A stretch of 64,000 nt of DNA from Shewanella jiangmenensis (GTDB lineage Bacteria; Pseudomonadota; Gammaproteobacteria; Enterobacterales; Shewanellaceae), in assembly GCF_018596335.1 (NCBI RefSeq), contig NZ_JAHEPS010000002.1:310001-374000 (forward strand), written 5' to 3'. The notes beneath the pieces are model-generated. The model searched no databases and had not been told where the DNA came from. It worked only from the letters and a program-made list of their open reading frames with translations. How positions within the stretch are numbered: position 1 is the first letter of the stretch; every line of letters starts with the position of its first letter. Of the stretch, positions 62,105 to 64,000 are shown piece by piece. The translations under genes were made by a program, and so were the position numbers.

Positions 62105-63241
62105 GTGAGTTGTGAATTCTTTGCCAAAGGCCTGTGTCAGTCGTGCCGATTTATGGCAAAAAGTCTGGATGAGCAACTCACTGACAAGCAGCAAAAACTC
62201 GAATCGCTGCTTGCCGGGCTGAACGTCGATGCCTTTTTGCCGCCGGTCAGTGGCCCGGAGTTCGGGTTTCGCAATAAGGCCAAGATGGTAGTGATGGGCG
62301 CGGCCCATGAGCCGGTACTCGGCATTCCCGGCCCGGGCGGTAAACCCCTAAGCCTCACCGCCTGCCCGCTGTATCCTGCCGATATGCAGGTGCTGCTCGC
62401 TGAGCTTGAAGCCTTTGTGCGCCGCGCGGGCATTCCGCCCTATCGGGTCGATAAAGCCAAAGGCGAGCTTAAGTTTGTTTTGCTGACCCGCAGCGCCGTG
62501 CGCGGCGAGTTTATGCTACGTTTTGTGCTGCGAAGCCATGATGCTATTCACCGTATCGAGCGCGAGTTGCCGGCGCTGCTCGCCAGTTTTCCTGCCATCA
62601 AGGTGGTGTCGGTCAACCTGCAGCCGGTGCACATGGCACGCCTCGAGGGCGACGAAGAGATATTCCTCACCGACGCCACGCGCCTTGAGGAAGTGTTCAA
62701 TGCCGTGCCGCTGTATATTCGCCCCAAGAGCTTTTTTCAGACCAACCCAGAGGTCGCATCGGCGCTTTATGCCACTGCTGCGGCCTGGGTGGATGAGCTT
62801 AAGCCCGAAAGCCTGTGGGATCTTTTTTGTGGTGTTGGCGGATTTGGCCTGCACTGCGCCAGTGATACCTTCCCGGTAACCGGCATCGAGATTGAAGCCG
62901 AGGCCATCGAGTGCGCCAGAATGTCGGCGAGGAGCATGGGGCTTGAAAATCTGAGCTTCAGCGCCCTGGATTCCACCGATTTTGCCAAGGGCAGCGATGC
63001 TGCCAGCGTGCCTGAGGTCATCATAGTCAACCCGCCGCGCCGGGGGATTGGTGACGAGCTGTGTGCCAGCTTAAGCGCCTTTGGTCCCCGCGCCATCATC
63101 TATTCAAGCTGCAACGGCGAGACCCTCGCCAAGGATTTGCGCGCCATCGACGGCTATCGCATCGCCAGAGTGCAGCTCTTTGATATGTTCCCCCACAGCG
63201 ACCACTTTGAAGTGCTGTGTCTGCTCACTAAAGTCGATTGA
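62105..63241 (+). CDS. rlmC: 23S rRNA (uracil-747-C5)-methyltransferase
   Basis: 378 residues, GTG start at 62105. The N-terminal iron-sulphur cysteines are in [54 protein letters not shown] (SAM motif) and NPPRRGIG follow. The nucleophilic cysteine is in [15 protein letters not shown] (~335). Family TrmA/RlmC/RlmD; the short N-terminus without a TRAM domain points to RlmC. Methylates U747 of 23S rRNA next to U746, which RluA (37671) modifies. Confidence 0.94.
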   Translation: MSCEFFAKGLCQSCRFMAKSLDEQLTDKQQKLESLLAGLNVDAFLPPVSGPEFGFRNKAKMVVMGAAHEPVLGIPGPGGKPLSLTACPLYPADMQVLLAELEAFVRRAGIPPYRVDKAKGELKFVLLTRSAVRGEFMLRFVLRSHDAIHRIERELPALLASFPAIKVVSVNLQPVHMARLEGDEEIFLTDATRLEEVFNAVPLYIRPKSFFQTNPEVASALYATAAAWVDELKPESLWDLFCGVGGFGLHCASDTFPVTGIEIEAEAIECARMSARSMGLENLSFSALDSTDFAKGSDAASVPEVIIVNPPRRGIGDELCASLSAFGPRAIIYSSCNGETLAKDLRAIDGYRIARVQLFDMFPHSDHFEVLCLLTKVD

Positions 63242-63305
63242 TTCAAGCCAAGGGCGCAGCAAACTGGACTTGGTTGCTCTACTCTTTTGCGCGGCAAAAC
63301 CGATT

Positions 63306-64000
63306 TCAGAAAACCGGCCTGCGCCACCGCAGGCTGATGGCGGCGCCGCCAAGGTCGCTGTCGCGCTTGATTTTTACTGTACCCTGATGCCAGATGGCAA
63401 TCTTGCGGACGATGTAAAGTCCGAGTCCGTAACCTGAGCTTTGCTCCTTTTGACCACGCTCGAAGGCGCGGCGCAGTTCGCTGCCTTTATCATCAAAGCC
63501 CGGGCCGTCGTCGGCGACAGTCAACGTCCAGTGGCGCTCGGTTGCCAGCAGACTGATGCGGATCTGTTTGCCGGCGTAGCGCAGGGCGTTGGCGATAAGA
63601 TTTTGCGCCGCAAGCTCCATTGACAGCGGATCGATTTGGATTTTGCCGCCGCTTGCCTGGCAATCGAGCTGCAGGCTGAACTGGAACCTGTCGGCGTAGA
63701 TGCTGAATTTACTGAGTAAATCCGCCATAAAGGCGTCGGCATCGAGCCATTGGCGGGTTTGCTTATGCTGCTGATGCTCAACCTGGGCAAAGGAGAGGTA
63801 GCTGCGGGTCAGCTCTTCAATCTGATCTATATCCTGCGACAACCGGCTCAGGTACTGCTCGGGCAGCTGTTCCCGTGATAGCTCCAGCGCAAAGCGCATC
63901 CGTGACAAGGGGGTGCGGATTTCATGGGAGATGGTGCGGGATAGGTCTTTGTGCAGCTGCAAAAAGTCCATGATTTGCGCCGTCATGGTTTCAAAGCTAA
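63306..64000 (-). CDS. Sensor histidine kinase, partial (C-terminal part)
   Basis: The frame is open to the right edge, so the N-terminus (sensor and most of a HAMP domain) lies outside. The visible part starts within a HAMP-like end (SFETMTAQIMDFLQ). The H-box is SRTISHEIRTPLSRMRFALE (the phospho-accepting His in SHE), the N-box NLIANALRYAG, the G1-box DDGPGF and the G2-box GYGLGLYIVRKI, with WRRPVF at the end. HisKA/HATPase_c class, RstB-like in style. The partner regulator is not in the window. Confidence 0.93.
   Translation of the reverse strand, partial: SFETMTAQIMDFLQLHKDLSRTISHEIRTPLSRMRFALELSREQLPEQYLSRLSQDIDQIEELTRSYLSFAQVEHQQHKQTRQWLDADAFMADLLSKFSIYADRFQFSLQLDCQASGGKIQIDPLSMELAAQNLIANALRYAGKQIRISLLATERHWTLTVADDGPGFDDKGSELRRAFERGQKEQSSGYGLGLYIVRKIAIWHQGTVKIKRDSDLGGAAISLRWRRPVF

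Overview
The window reads as a chromosomal segment of a Shewanella-like gammaproteobacterium. The evidence is a periplasmic tetraheme flavocytochrome c fumarate reductase (fccA) beside a D-lactate dehydrogenase, ArcA, an AsnC very close to the enterobacterial protein, a stand-alone second EF-G next to a single-chain biotin carboxylase, and a DUF3581 gene. The GC content and the gene neighbourhoods fit S. amazonensis-type genomes, but the species is an inference. I saw no rRNA, tRNA, CRISPR array, insertion sequence or prophage. Almost all of it looks like vertically inherited core or accessory chromosome.

Layout. 0-14 kb: the edge of a C15-like peptidase; a LysR regulator divergent from a giant fused carboxylase (carboxyltransferase, biotin carboxylase and biotin carrier in one chain); a three-gene envelope-to-c-di-GMP signalling module (outer-membrane barrel, PstS-like periplasmic mini-protein, membrane diguanylate cyclase); fusA2; a universal stress protein; and a second LysR. 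14-20 kb: an iron/flavin region with a PepSY membrane protein, an exported FMN-binding protein, a coiled-coil porin and a TonB receptor under a near-perfect Fur box. 20-27 kb: a DUF3581 gene, a tightly overlapping three-gene SMC/condensin operon of MksBEF type without a nuclease gene, and an intergenic 17-bp tandem repeat array. 27-38 kb: an SLC1 symporter, ppa, fbp, a dipeptidyl peptidase IV, arcA, DUF3293, a lysine riboswitch controlling lysC plus a zinc deacylase-like gene, asnC and rluA.

38-48 kb: a CadC-like membrane regulator with a beta-propeller sensor, followed by an intergenic 15-bp inverted repeat and two tiny secreted or membrane proteins; a membrane/methyltransferase operon; a CRP-type site upstream of fccA; ldhA; a dienelactone-hydrolase-like gene; and a small MscS channel. 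48-64 kb: an exported M17 aminopeptidase, ahpC-ahpF separated by an attenuator-like hairpin, a membrane diguanylate cyclase, and a second copy of the barrel/mini-PBP/transducer module, this time ending in a chemoreceptor. Then come intergenic tandem repeats, a small motility-type protein, a thioredoxin-CcdA fusion, an OmpA-like lipid-free protein, OhrR with its operator, a short GlpD-like oxidoreductase, rlmC and the edge of a histidine kinase.

The most novel observations are four. (i) Two paralogous outer-membrane barrel plus PstS-like protein modules carry different inner-membrane outputs (c-di-GMP versus chemotaxis). (ii) An MksBEF-like condensin operon has its SMC gene first and no MksG/JetD. 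(iii) A CadC-like regulator shares a 10-bp motif upstream and downstream with an intervening long inverted repeat and small secreted proteins. (iv) A deacylase-like gene is translationally coupled to lysC under the lysine riboswitch. All function calls come from reading motifs; no database search was run.
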